Assembly (NCBI GenBank): GCA_045601045.1
Contig: JAZRZA010000019.1
Location: 17,252 to 81,251, forward strand
From: UBA1181 sp045601045
GTDB lineage: Bacteria > Bacteroidota > Bacteroidia > Bacteroidales > Paludibacteraceae
Length of the DNA stretch: 64,000 nt
Direction: 5' to 3'
Below are positions 1-7,872 of the stretch, one piece after another (position 1 is the first letter of the stretch; each line of letters begins with the position of its first letter). The translations under genes and the position numbers were made by a program. The notes beneath the pieces were generated by a model. That model worked only from the letters and a program-made list of their open reading frames with translations. It had not been told where the DNA came from and made no database searches.

Positions 1-2
1 CT

Positions 3-704
3 GGTTCGGAGGATGTGATGCGTTACACTTTGCTGACATCCGAGGCTCCGACAGAATACACAATCATGTATGACGATGAGGCAAAGGCGATAGGCTTTGA
101 GGATATGGATTTCTCTCCAATCATGGCCGATAATGAGATCAGGGTAGTGATTCCGGATTGTCCAGCCCGAACCTACAAGGCGAAGGTGCAATTCCGTAAC
201 GCTAGCAATTCATTGACGCCTATCTTTGATGTGGAGGTGAGAGTGAATTTGTCTAATGAGTACATCACCGATATTTGGAACGATGTGGTCTCCGCAGTTA
301 ACTTGGAGAATCGTTTTGTGGCGTATCAATGGTACCACAATGATGTGAAGGTGGGTGGCGCTACCGCACCTTATTACTGCGAGAAGAGTGGATTGTCCGG
401 TAATTACTATATGGAAGTGGTGACGGTGGAGGGAGAGCACTTACGTACTTGCAAGAAGTGGTTCGATAATGGTTCCTCAACGACCCTCTCTGTCTATCCA
501 AATCCGACTGCGGGAATCGCTACCGTGGAATTGAGCGCGGACAATGGTGATGTCCACCGTTTGGAGGTGACGAATCAACAGGGAGTTGTGGTTTATACCA
601 CCACTTTTGTCGGCAGAAAATTGCAAGTGGATTTCTCCCGATTCGCATCTGGCGCCTATGTGGTGAATGTAGATGGATTGACAGTGAAGGAGATTAGAAG
701 ATAA
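3..704 (+). CDS. C-terminal part of a T9SS-secreted protein (type A sorting domain), cut by window start
   Basis: The frame is open to the left edge, so this is the last ~233 residues of a larger exported protein. The end is a type IX secretion type A sorting domain: a YPNPT motif after a short linker, then beta strands, a GAYVVNV strand and a basic final EIRR. Such domains direct cargo across the outer membrane and are removed when the protein is attached to the cell surface. The part before it (residues about 80-150) looks like an Ig-like fold with a WYHNDVKVGG strand and a Cys pair. The function of the missing N-terminal part cannot be told. Seven bases separate its stop from the next gene, so the two are probably co-transcribed. 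A start at 15 or 18 would be possible only if the protein were short, which the lack of a signal peptide argues against. Confidence 0.8.
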   Translation, partial: GSEDVMRYTLLTSEAPTEYTIMYDDEAKAIGFEDMDFSPIMADNEIRVVIPDCPARTYKAKVQFRNASNSLTPIFDVEVRVNLSNEYITDIWNDVVSAVNLENRFVAYQWYHNDVKVGGATAPYYCEKSGLSGNYYMEVVTVEGEHLRTCKKWFDNGSSTTLSVYPNPTAGIATVELSADNGDVHRLEVTNQQGVVVYTTTFVGRKLQVDFSRFASGAYVVNVDGLTVKEIRR

Positions 705-711
705 TGAGATA

Positions 712-2088
712 ATGAAGCGTGTTATGAGGATATATAAGGGACTGATATTATTGCTTTTGATGGCGTGTCCGATAGGATTGTCCGCCCAATTGACCATGTA
801 TGATTTTTACTTGGATGTGACGGCTGGTGGCGGCTTGCACTCTATCCAGTTTTCTCCAGCGGATGGCGACCATACGATGGGATGGGGTTCTGAGATCAAA
901 TTGGACTATCGTCGTCCGATCAACGACCAATGGAGCGTGAGTGGTGGAATTGGATTCAGTTGGTACAATGCGAACTCGTTGTATGAGGATTTACGCCTTT
1001 CCAGAATGGCGGTGGATGCCCAGAATGGCGAGACATACGAGTACAGAGTCTTGTTTACCGATTGGAAGGAGAAACAACATATCGCGAACCTTGAAATTCC
1101 TATTATCGCCACCTACCATTATCCGATAAATAAACAATGGAGCTTGGCTGCCGGAGCAGGTGTGAAATTGTATTTCCCTATCTCCAACTACTTTAAAATC
1201 AAGGATGGAACCTTGCAGACCAAAGGCTATTATGAGCACATGACGAATATCGAGTATGAGAATTTGCCTCAACATGGTTTCTTCACGAAAGATGAATGCG
1301 AAGACAAGGCCAACCTTCGAAAGGTAGGTGCTGCCGCGACCGTGGATTTGGGTACGTATCGCTCTTTCAAGCATAGTGACGTGAGCCTCTACATGGGCCT
1401 CTACTTCAACTACGGATTCACCAATTTGGCGAAATCTCATGAGACGCTATTCAATGGCGATGATTATGTGGGAGTGGTCTCTTCCGATCGGGTGGATAAG
1501 GTCCACTTGCTCTCCGCGGGTGTTAAGGCGGGTGTGACATTTGGTTTCCCTCGCATCTATCCTTTGCCGGAAATACAGCATGAAATGGAGATGGAGGATG
1601 AGAACTTCGCCTTTATCTTGGCAGGAGAGATCGAGAAGTTTGAGAATAGCGAGGTGGAGGATGTCCTTCGTATCGCCCGCGAATTGGCTGCCGCTGAGGA
1701 GGCTCGCAAGGCTAGGGAATTGGCTGAGGTCAAGGAGGTCGTGAAGTGGTTGAACAAGAATGTGAAGGTAGAGTTTAAGTTGGGAGAGGCGGTTGTTCAG
1801 ATGAATGATGAGATCCAGTCCTACATCAATGATTTGACTCACTATATTAAGACGACACCGGGCCGTAATGTCATCATTTGGGGCCATACCTGTAACTTGG
1901 GTACAGAGGCGAAGAATATTGAATTGGGTATGCAACGCTCCGAGGCGATGCGTAAGTTGCTGATACAGGCGGGTTGTCCGATTAATCGTGTCATGGCTCG
2001 AAGCAAAGGATCTTCCGAACCATTGGTGCCTAATACTTGTGAGGCGAACCGTCGCCAGAATAGACGTATTGAAATTGTTGTGAAATAA
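712..2088 (+). CDS. OmpA-family outer-membrane protein with altered peptidoglycan-binding motif
   Basis: 458 residues: a signal peptide ending near SAQ (about residues 1-25), an N-terminal beta-barrel-like domain (about 26-285) rich in aromatic beta strands, a charged helical linker with repeated Glu/Ala/Arg (about 290-345), and a C-terminal OmpA domain (about 350-458) ending in RRIEIVVK. OmpA domains hold the outer membrane to peptidoglycan. The usual GHTDxxG motif reads GHTCNLG here, so the Asp that normally contacts diaminopimelate is Cys, while the downstream Arg (MQRSEAM) is kept. It follows a T9SS cargo gene by 7 bases, suggesting a partner role at the outer membrane. A second ATG lies at 724, but the first gives the better signal-peptide n-region. 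Confidence 0.85.
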   Translation: MKRVMRIYKGLILLLLMACPIGLSAQLTMYDFYLDVTAGGGLHSIQFSPADGDHTMGWGSEIKLDYRRPINDQWSVSGGIGFSWYNANSLYEDLRLSRMAVDAQNGETYEYRVLFTDWKEKQHIANLEIPIIATYHYPINKQWSLAAGAGVKLYFPISNYFKIKDGTLQTKGYYEHMTNIEYENLPQHGFFTKDECEDKANLRKVGAAATVDLGTYRSFKHSDVSLYMGLYFNYGFTNLAKSHETLFNGDDYVGVVSSDRVDKVHLLSAGVKAGVTFGFPRIYPLPEIQHEMEMEDENFAFILAGEIEKFENSEVEDVLRIARELAAAEEARKARELAEVKEVVKWLNKNVKVEFKLGEAVVQMNDEIQSYINDLTHYIKTTPGRNVIIWGHTCNLGTEAKNIELGMQRSEAMRKLLIQAGCPINRVMARSKGSSEPLVPNTCEANRRQNRRIEIVVK

Positions 2089-2111
2089 TATTCTTGATAA
2101 TTAATAGACTT

Positions 2112-2146
2112 GTAGAGACGTGGAATGCCGCGTCTCTACTTTTTTT
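2112..2146 (+). terminator. Rho-independent terminator after the OmpA-family gene
   Basis: A perfect 9-bp stem, GTAGAGACG (2112-2120) with CGTCTCTAC (2131-2139), has a 10-base loop and is followed by seven T. It closes the unit that begins before the window. Confidence 0.85.
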
Positions 2147-2271
2147 GTGAATTTGTTAAAGGTCGTTAAAACAGCTATGGAATAGGATAAAACGGCTATA
2201 TTTGATCTGAAAACGGTAATCAATGTGTGTTTTGTTTACTGGCTATATAATCACTAAATATCGGTTATAAT

Positions 2272-2520
2272 ATGGGTGAGGAAAATAGAAGTGAAGTCGA
2301 TCTTCTGAAAGATCAGTGCAAAATAGAGAATCAATGCCTTTATATTCCAGAAGGCACGAAAATTATTCCTGAAAAGTGTTTTCACGGCGACCAAAGTTTC
2401 CAAACCATCCATTTCCCCGATTCGTTGGAGGAGATAAAAATGTATGCCTTCGATGGTTGTGATGAATTGAGGCGTGTCGTTTTGCCTCCCTCTTTGAAAA
2501 AAATGGGGCAAGATGCGTAA
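2272..2520 (+). CDS. Short BspA-type leucine-rich-repeat protein, probably truncated
   Basis: 82 residues without a signal peptide. From about residue 25 it shows two to three LRR_5 (BspA-type) units of the pattern LxIPxxxxxIxxxxFxxCxxLxxIxxPxSLxxI. The last unit stops at SLKKMGQDA, exactly where the family normally continues with F..C..L, so the gene looks cut off inside a repeat. Its last 8 bases overlap the start of the next gene. BspA-type repeats are common in surface proteins of Bacteroidales and often vary in number. A TATATTTG element at 2197-2204 could be a -7 box, but no good -33 box is seen. It may be a small functional protein or a remnant. Confidence 0.6.
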   Translation: MGEENRSEVDLLKDQCKIENQCLYIPEGTKIIPEKCFHGDQSFQTIHFPDSLEEIKMYAFDGCDELRRVVLPPSLKKMGQDA

Positions 2521-2947
2521 TGAAAGGATGATTCGTAAATTGAACCGTGGATACTCTCCACTGCGTCGTATGCTTCTTTATGTGTGGACGACTATTTTAT
2601 GGGTAGTCAATATTATCCTTCATATTGTTCTTTTCCCGTATGTGTATGTTCGGGCGTTGGGGCATATGTGGGGCACCAGCGGTATAGAGCATGAGTATCT
2701 ATTGGATGGACTTGTCCATAAGTTCGGTAATAAATTAGCCATCGATAAGATGTTCGTGTGGAGTATGCGGGATTCTGGCCTTCGTTTCTTGATGGCGAAG
2801 GGGTGGCTGAAAAAGAGTGTGGCGAAGGAAATATTAAGCACAGAGGTGCATACCCGTTTCACCTATCCATTCTCTCGATTGGAGTTGCGGGTGAGGCGTT
2901 ACAGCAAGGAGTTGTATGAGGAGTTGGAGAAATATGTGAAGGGTTGA
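2513..2947 (+). CDS. Hypothetical membrane protein
   Basis: 144 residues, not recognised. A basic N-terminus (MIRKLNRGYSPLRR) is followed by one long hydrophobic segment at about residues 20-48, rich in Trp, Ile and Val, then a basic soluble tail with many Arg and Lys (about 60-144) that should lie in the cytoplasm if the positive-inside rule holds. The start ATG overlaps the end of the LRR gene by 8 bases, a typical translational-coupling arrangement. An in-frame ATG at residue 6 is an alternative start. No enzyme motif is visible. Confidence 0.6.
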   Translation: MRNERMIRKLNRGYSPLRRMLLYVWTTILWVVNIILHIVLFPYVYVRALGHMWGTSGIEHEYLLDGLVHKFGNKLAIDKMFVWSMRDSGLRFLMAKGWLKKSVAKEILSTEVHTRFTYPFSRLELRVRRYSKELYEELEKYVKG

Positions 2948-2958
2948 TGGTTGTGTTC

Positions 2959-2992
2959 TGCCAAATCTATGGTAAAAAGTGTAGATTTGGCA
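2959..2992. repeat. 11-bp perfect inverted repeat downstream of the membrane protein gene
   Basis: TGCCAAATCTA (2959-2969) is matched by TAGATTTGGCA (2982-2992) with a 12-base spacer. It has no T-run and lies 11 bases after the stop at 2947, before the bidirectional terminator at 3012-3042. It could be an RNA hairpin protecting the 3' end or a protein-binding dyad. Confidence 0.6.
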
Positions 2993-3011
2993 AGGTATGA
3001 GTTGAGGCTAC

Positions 3012-3042
3012 AAAAAAAGCGTGGACATTTGCCCACGCTTTT
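3012..3042. terminator. Bidirectional terminator between the membrane protein gene and asd
   Basis: The stem GCGTGG (3019-3024) / CCACGC (3033-3038) is flanked by A-run 3012-3018 on the left and TTTT at 3039-3042 on the right, extending the pairing to 10 bp. It can serve the plus-strand unit and the convergent asd gene. Confidence 0.85.
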
Positions 3043-3064
3043 CTGTTTTATCGGGATGTGTGAA

Positions 3065-4075
3065 TTACTTCACGTTTCCAACCTTGATCAAGTACTCTGC
3101 GATTTGAACAGCGTTCAAAGCGGCACCCTTCTTGATTTGGTCACCAACGATCCAGAATGTCAAACCATTCTCGTTAGCCAAATCCTTACGTACACGACCT
3201 ACATAAACGTCATCCTTGCCTGCCAAGAAGAGTGGCATAGGATACTTCTTGTTCTCTGGCTCATCCATCAATTGGAGACCCTCGCCCTTCGCGAATGCCG
3301 CGCGAGCCTCCTCTACGCTGATTGGCTTCTCAGTCTCGATCCAGATAGACTCGGAGTGTGAACGAAGAGAAGGTACACGAACGCACATTGCTGAACAATT
3401 CACGTCGCTGTGCATGATCTTCTTGGTCTCGTTGAACATCTTCATCTCCTCCTTGGTGTAACCGTTGTCGGTGAACACGTCGATTTGAGGAATTACGTTG
3501 TATGCCAATTGGTATGCGAACTTATTCACAGTCGCAGGCTTGCCATCCAACACCTCTCTGTATTGTTGCTCCAACTCAGCCATGGCAGCTGCACCCGCGC
3601 CGCTGGCAGCTTGGTAGCTGGAAACGTGGATACGCTTGATGTGGCTGATTTGCTCCAATGGTTGCAAAGCCACTACCATCATGATGGTGGTGCAGTTTGG
3701 ATTGGCGATGATGCCGCGTGGGCGGTTCAAAGCATCCGCTGCGTTGCACTCAGGCACAACCAAAGGTACATCGTTGTCCATACGGAATGCACTTGAGTTA
3801 TCGATCATTACGGCACCGAATTTAGTGATGTCCGCTGCAAATTCCTTAGAAATGCCTGCTCCAGCAGAGGTGAAAGCGATGTCAACGCCCTTGAAATCAT
3901 CGTTGTGCTTCAACTCCTTGACGGTGTATTTCTTACCCTTGAACTCGTATGTGGTTCCTGCACTTCTTGCTGATCCGAAAAGTACTAAGTCATCGAGCGG
4001 AAAATTACGCTCAGCCAATACGCGGAGAAATTCTTGTCCTACTGCGCCGCTTGTTCCTACAATTGCTACTCTCAT
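3065..4075 (-). CDS. asd: Aspartate-semialdehyde dehydrogenase
   Basis: 336 residues, the usual length. It reduces beta-aspartyl phosphate to aspartate semialdehyde with NADPH, the branch point to lysine/diaminopimelate, threonine and methionine; cytoplasmic. The N-terminal Rossmann loop is GTSGAVGQE (residues 7-15). The catalytic Cys is residue 128 in NPNCTT, the SSYQAASGAG block places the substrate-binding Gln at 155, and RVPSLRSH gives Arg233 and His240, spaced seven apart as in characterised enzymes. All key residues are present. It is a single gene, convergent with the preceding unit and sharing its terminator. A -7-like TATCTTTG lies about 90 bases upstream on its strand. Confidence 0.95.
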   Translation of the reverse strand: MRVAIVGTSGAVGQEFLRVLAERNFPLDDLVLFGSARSAGTTYEFKGKKYTVKELKHNDDFKGVDIAFTSAGAGISKEFAADITKFGAVMIDNSSAFRMDNDVPLVVPECNAADALNRPRGIIANPNCTTIMMVVALQPLEQISHIKRIHVSSYQAASGAGAAAMAELEQQYREVLDGKPATVNKFAYQLAYNVIPQIDVFTDNGYTKEEMKMFNETKKIMHSDVNCSAMCVRVPSLRSHSESIWIETEKPISVEEARAAFAKGEGLQLMDEPENKKYPMPLFLAGKDDVYVGRVRKDLANENGLTFWIVGDQIKKGAALNAVQIAEYLIKVGNVK

Positions 4076-4152
4076 TTTTTTTGTTATTTATTTTGTGTAA
4101 TTATTACATAAATATTATCTTTGCACCCGTCATGACGTTTGCCATTGACCTA

Positions 4153-4175
4153 TGCACATAATTTGTGCAAAGATA
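4153..4175 (-). promoter_or_regulatory. Candidate asd promoter -7 element overlapping a 6-bp dyad
   Basis: On the minus strand TATCTTTG (4175 down to 4168) fits the Bacteroidota -7 consensus TAnnTTTG. A clear -33 TTTG at the usual distance is missing. The dyad TGCACA-N5-TGTGCA (4153-4169) covers the expected transcription start, a place where a repressor could act. Confidence 0.45.
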
Positions 4176-4176
4176 A

Positions 4177-4209
4177 TTTGTTTGCGGTTTACTTGTAATA
4201 ATAATTTTG
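4177..4209 (+). promoter_or_regulatory. Promoter of the lamin-tail protein gene
   Basis: TTTG (4177-4180), 21 bases, then TAATTTTG (4202-4209), matching the Bacteroidota TTTG-N19-21-TAnnTTTG form. Transcription would start about 10 bases before the ATG at 4225. A second match, TATCTTTG at 4116-4123 with TTTG at 4092-4095, could be an additional upstream promoter. Confidence 0.55.
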
Positions 4210-4224
4210 TAAAATTAATGAACA

Positions 4225-5967
4225 ATGAGAAAAATTTTGTTTGCTGTGGCTTTAATGAGCCCTACCTTGGCCATTTCCCAGTTGAGTGTTGATTTTTCGG
4301 AGGAGAGAATCCCCGATAATTGCTATGGCACGTATGAGACTTTTTCCGTTACGGATGGTGCCTTGCATTCTGTAAACGATGTGGCGGGGGAGAGCTATCT
4401 TTTTACCCCTTCCACGACAATGGACGGAGCGGAGTGGCGACTCTCCTTGGATATGCCGGAACCCAATGGCTCTACATTCGCCCGTTACTATTTGGCGTTC
4501 GATTCTCCCTCGCCGCAGAAGGGTGGTAGTGGCTATATGCTTCGGCTTGGCGATGCGAAAAAGATGATCACCTTCTGTTACCAAAAACCATCGGGAACGA
4601 TTACGACCTTAGCCCAAGGTGATTCGTTGAGGCTTACGGCCCAAGAGGGGAATAAGATGTTGCACTTGGAGCTGAAGGTGAAACGTTCCGCTAGGGGCAT
4701 ATGGAAAATCTATTCCAAGTTGGATGGCGAACGATCCTTCAAGGAGGAGATTTCCTTGACTGATTTGACGGTTACTCAATCCACCTTCTCGGGCATTTAT
4801 TGTAAGTACATCAAGTCTAAAGCCAACGATTTCACCTTTGATAATTGGGTGGTGACGGGACCATCAGTGGCAGATACCACACCTCCGGTACTGCAAGAAT
4901 TCTTCTATGATGATTCCACCTTTTCCTGCCGTTTCTCGGAGATGGTAAAGATTGAAAATCTGGTTTGTGAATTGCCCTCCAATTTTGAAGGAGAGCCTTC
5001 GTTGGATCCAAGGGGAAATGTCTTGACCTTCGGTTTGCAAGAACCTTTGGAGGTGGGCGCTCGCTATGAGATCAAATTGTCCGGGTGTACAGATTTGTCG
5101 GGCAATCGATTGGACACTTCCATCGTGTTTGGACTTCCTGCTTTGGCTGAGAGAGGCGATATCCTCTTTACTGAAATCATGTTTGCTCCTTCAACGGGTA
5201 ACAGCGAATTTGTGGAGGTGGTCAACCGATCCAATAAGGTGTTGGATCTCTCTGATTATGCCTTCTCCACGAGGAAATTGGATGCGGCGCCAACTTTTGG
5301 AAAGCGAATCACTGCGAAGCGTGCTTTGTTGTTCCCTGGCGAATACAAGGTGCTTACTAAGAGCATAGAGGGCGTGTGTGGCGTATGCCAATGTCCTGGA
5401 GAGGAATCTTTCTTGGTGACGTCAAATTTGGGCGCGATGAATAATTCGGGTGGATGGATAACGCTCTGCCGTTTCGCGGATTCTCTTTTGGTTGATGAGG
5501 TTCGTTACTCTCCCGATATGCATGTGGAGGGGGTGCCAAACAAGGGAACGGGCGTCTCTTTGGAGAGAGTCTCTTGGGATGGGAACGAGTGGACCTCCGC
5601 CTCTCCTTCGACAGGTTATGCTTCCCCAGGTTTGGAGAATCAGGCGATGATGGCCGTGGAGGATCTTCTTCTCGATGCGGATAAAATCTGTTATCCCTAT
5701 GTGGATGGAGCGGGAGAGTGGCATCTGCGCTACGAGTTGGATCAGGCTGGCTATTCCGCGAATGTGAAGGTCTATTCTTTGTCTGGACTTCCTGTCGCTA
5801 CCCTTGCGGAGGCATCGAACCTATCGGTGGCTGGGGAAATCTCATGGAACGGATGTGCCGATGGTGGACAAATGCTGCCGCCGGCTCCCTACATTGTTGT
5901 GGTGGATCTCATTCATTCGTCTGGTGTGAGGCTGAATCGACATTTTGTGGTTTTGATATCAAGATAA
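4225..5967 (+). CDS. Secreted lamin-tail-domain protein with SbsA-like Ig and FlgD-like C-terminal domain
   Basis: 580 residues. A signal peptide (about 1-19) is followed by a LamG-like beta-sandwich region (about 20-215), an SbsA-type Ig-like domain starting at TTPPVL (about 217-305), a lamin-tail domain (about 313-470; EIMFAP, EFVEVVNRSN, LDLSDYAF, GVSLERV) and a C-terminal FlgD/CHU_C-like Ig domain with WNGCADGGQMLPPAPYIVVV (about 490-580). Bacterial lamin-tail domains occur in exported proteins, often with nucleases or phosphatases; here no catalytic domain is present, so a structural or binding role is likely. The C-terminal domain resembles T9SS-associated ends but lacks the clear YPNP motif. 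It is transcribed away from asd. Confidence 0.75.
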   Translation: MRKILFAVALMSPTLAISQLSVDFSEERIPDNCYGTYETFSVTDGALHSVNDVAGESYLFTPSTTMDGAEWRLSLDMPEPNGSTFARYYLAFDSPSPQKGGSGYMLRLGDAKKMITFCYQKPSGTITTLAQGDSLRLTAQEGNKMLHLELKVKRSARGIWKIYSKLDGERSFKEEISLTDLTVTQSTFSGIYCKYIKSKANDFTFDNWVVTGPSVADTTPPVLQEFFYDDSTFSCRFSEMVKIENLVCELPSNFEGEPSLDPRGNVLTFGLQEPLEVGARYEIKLSGCTDLSGNRLDTSIVFGLPALAERGDILFTEIMFAPSTGNSEFVEVVNRSNKVLDLSDYAFSTRKLDAAPTFGKRITAKRALLFPGEYKVLTKSIEGVCGVCQCPGEESFLVTSNLGAMNNSGGWITLCRFADSLLVDEVRYSPDMHVEGVPNKGTGVSLERVSWDGNEWTSASPSTGYASPGLENQAMMAVEDLLLDADKICYPYVDGAGEWHLRYELDQAGYSANVKVYSLSGLPVATLAEASNLSVAGEISWNGCADGGQMLPPAPYIVVVDLIHSSGVRLNRHFVVLISR

Positions 5968-6032
5968 TCATACGAAAATCTCCTCTTTTTCGTTAATTAC
6001 TTGTAGATTTGTGGAAAATTAACGAAAAATAG

Positions 6033-6950
6033 ATGATGATAAAACCTCAATATTTGAAAAAGGGCGATAAGGTGGCCATCGTTTCACCTGCGGGCCCAGT
6101 GGAACCAGAACTCATAGATGGAGCAATCGCTCGCTTGCATAAATGGGGCTTTGTCCCTCAAGTCGGTTTTACAGCCAAAGGAAAGGTGGGACGTTTCTCC
6201 GCTACGGATGAAGACCGTTTGGCTGATCTACAACAGGCAATGGATGATCCTACCGTTTCCGCGATCCTATGTGGCCGTGGTGGTTACGGATGCCTACGCA
6301 TTGTTGATAAACTCAATTTCGACGCTTTCGCGAAGCATCCGAAATGGTTGATCGGGTTCAGTGACGTAACGGCATTGCACGCCTTGTTTCAACAAAATGG
6401 CTATGTTTCCGTGCATGGCGCCATGGCGCGCGCGTTGTTCGCGAACAGCGATTCCGCCAAAGCTCTTTGCGATTTATTGAAGGGAAAAGATATGAAATGT
6501 GAGGTGACAGAAGCCTCTCCGTATAACCGCAGCGGAGAGGTGACTGCCCCTATTTCGGGAGGTAACCTCTCTTTGCTCTATGCGATGCGCGGCACGCCGT
6601 TGGATGTGGATATGAGTGGCAAAATCCTATTCATCGAGGATCTTTGTGAACGTATGTACCACATTGACCGTATGATGAATAATCTCCGTTTGGGTGGCGT
6701 GTTGAAAAATCTGGCAGGTTTGGTGGTCGGATGTTTCTCCGATATCCCGGAAGATGATACGCTGATTGCCGCTGAAAAGGTCATCAAGGACGCTGTGGCG
6801 GAATATGACTATCCAGTCTTATTCGGTGTTCCTGTCGGCCACGAAGGATTTAACTGGCCAATTATGGAGGGCGCCGCTTATAAATTATCCGTCAACCAAC
6901 AAGGCGGTACGCTTGAATTGGTCAAAGAGTCAAAACGTTGTAAAAAATAA
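6033..6950 (+). CDS. LD-carboxypeptidase (peptidase family S66)
   Basis: 305 residues, full length for the family. LdcA enzymes cut the terminal D-alanine from murein tetrapeptides during peptidoglycan recycling; related S66 members (MccF) cleave microcin-type substrates. The motifs are all present: GRGGYGCLRI (81-90), the nucleophile Ser110 in GFSDVTALH, the acid Glu202 in FIEDLCER and His270 in PVGHEGFN, giving the Ser-Glu-His triad. No signal peptide, so it acts in the cytoplasm. The start could be 6033 or the next codon at 6036. TAGATTTG at 6004-6011 resembles a -7 box. The next gene follows after 10 bases, suggesting co-transcription. Confidence 0.92.
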   Translation: MMIKPQYLKKGDKVAIVSPAGPVEPELIDGAIARLHKWGFVPQVGFTAKGKVGRFSATDEDRLADLQQAMDDPTVSAILCGRGGYGCLRIVDKLNFDAFAKHPKWLIGFSDVTALHALFQQNGYVSVHGAMARALFANSDSAKALCDLLKGKDMKCEVTEASPYNRSGEVTAPISGGNLSLLYAMRGTPLDVDMSGKILFIEDLCERMYHIDRMMNNLRLGGVLKNLAGLVVGCFSDIPEDDTLIAAEKVIKDAVAEYDYPVLFGVPVGHEGFNWPIMEGAAYKLSVNQQGGTLELVKESKRCKK

Positions 6951-6960
6951 TGCTGTCGGT

Positions 6961-7626
6961 ATGAAAAAAGTAATCAATCTATTATTGGGTATGCTTTTTC
7001 CCGTGATGGCCTTGGCGCAATGGGAGGTCGGTGTCGATATGGGTGCTTCGATAAGCCGAAGTAGTCGGGCGAGTGAACCGAATTTCACCATGGAGCGCTC
7101 CGCTACCTTCTTGCCGGAGTTGCGTGGAAGCTATACGTTTGGCTCGAAATCGCAGTGGAATGTTAGCATGGGTGCCTCCTATTTCACGAAACGTTATCAA
7201 TTGGAACCCACGGAACTATGGGAGGGAGAAAAGCCAGGTGCTTGTCGATTCCACTATTTCTCTTTGCCGGTGATGTTGTATTACCATATTCCTATTTCGG
7301 ATTTTTGGTTGGGCGTGGGTTGTGGTTTGCAGGGAGATTTCTTTTTGAACCAACAAACCCCTGCCTTGAATTACAACGGTGGAGAGTTTCAACGATATGA
7401 GTTGGACAACAAAGAGATGAACCATGGCCTTGAAGCCGCTTTGGGCCTGGAGTTCGGGTATGTGATCAATGAGAATTGGAAAGTCTTGGCCGCCTATCGT
7501 TACACCTTTGATTTGGTGAATGCGGATGAGCGAGGATTCCATGGACGATTTAGGACCAATATAATCTCTTTGGGCTTCCGTTATGTGATTTCCGATGTGG
7601 TGAAGGTCTCTTCGTATGATCGTTAG
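6961..7626 (+). CDS. Outer-membrane beta-barrel protein
   Basis: 221 residues from the ATG at 6961, chosen because it begins a classical signal peptide (MKKVINLLLGMLFPVMALAQ); the same frame stays open upstream into the LD-carboxypeptidase gene, but that part is only a shadow of it. The mature protein has alternating hydrophobic/polar strands with many Tyr, Phe and Trp and ends GFRYVISDVVKV, typical of the small 8-stranded OMP_b-brl family of Bacteroidota. Ligand unknown. A terminator follows 52 bases downstream. Confidence 0.8.
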   Translation: MKKVINLLLGMLFPVMALAQWEVGVDMGASISRSSRASEPNFTMERSATFLPELRGSYTFGSKSQWNVSMGASYFTKRYQLEPTELWEGEKPGACRFHYFSLPVMLYYHIPISDFWLGVGCGLQGDFFLNQQTPALNYNGGEFQRYELDNKEMNHGLEAALGLEFGYVINENWKVLAAYRYTFDLVNADERGFHGRFRTNIISLGFRYVISDVVKVSSYDR

Positions 7627-7678
7627 ATGGAGGGTTCCCCTCTGAATAAATAAAGATTTGAAAGTTCATAGAAATAGC

Positions 7679-7707
7679 AAAGGCGTCCGATTGGGCGCCT
7701 TTTTTTG
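7679..7707 (+). terminator. Rho-independent terminator after the beta-barrel gene
   Basis: AAAGGCG (7679-7685) pairs with CGCCTTT (7696-7702) across a 10-base loop; the T-run extends to 7707. Confidence 0.85.
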
Positions 7708-7719
7708 AATTGAGGGAAG

Positions 7720-7872
7720 TTACCTCTCTGAAGATTTCCCCACCTTCTCTATTTCTTCCTCCTCTTCTTTCTCCTTTTTCTTTCCTGCCGTTAATATCTT
7801 GTAGTAAAGAATGGCTGTGATGATGGTGACAGTGCCTTGTACGGCAAGCATAAATATGAGTGAAGTATTCAT
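7720..7872 (-). CDS. MetS-like small subunit of the NSS transporter
   Basis: 50 residues: one hydrophobic helix (about 4-27, MLAVQGTVTIITAILYY) and a strongly charged Lys/Glu tail (about 30-50). Size, layout and position directly after a neurotransmitter:sodium symporter gene match the MetS family, the small partner needed by MetP-type methionine/alanine importers. Its ATG overlaps the transporter stop in an ATGA arrangement (4 bases), pointing to coupled translation and a 1:1 complex. The frame is open further upstream, but that part lies inside the transporter gene and lacks a better start. Confidence 0.75.
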   Translation of the reverse strand: MNTSLIFMLAVQGTVTIITAILYYKILTAGKKKEKEEEEEIEKVGKSSER

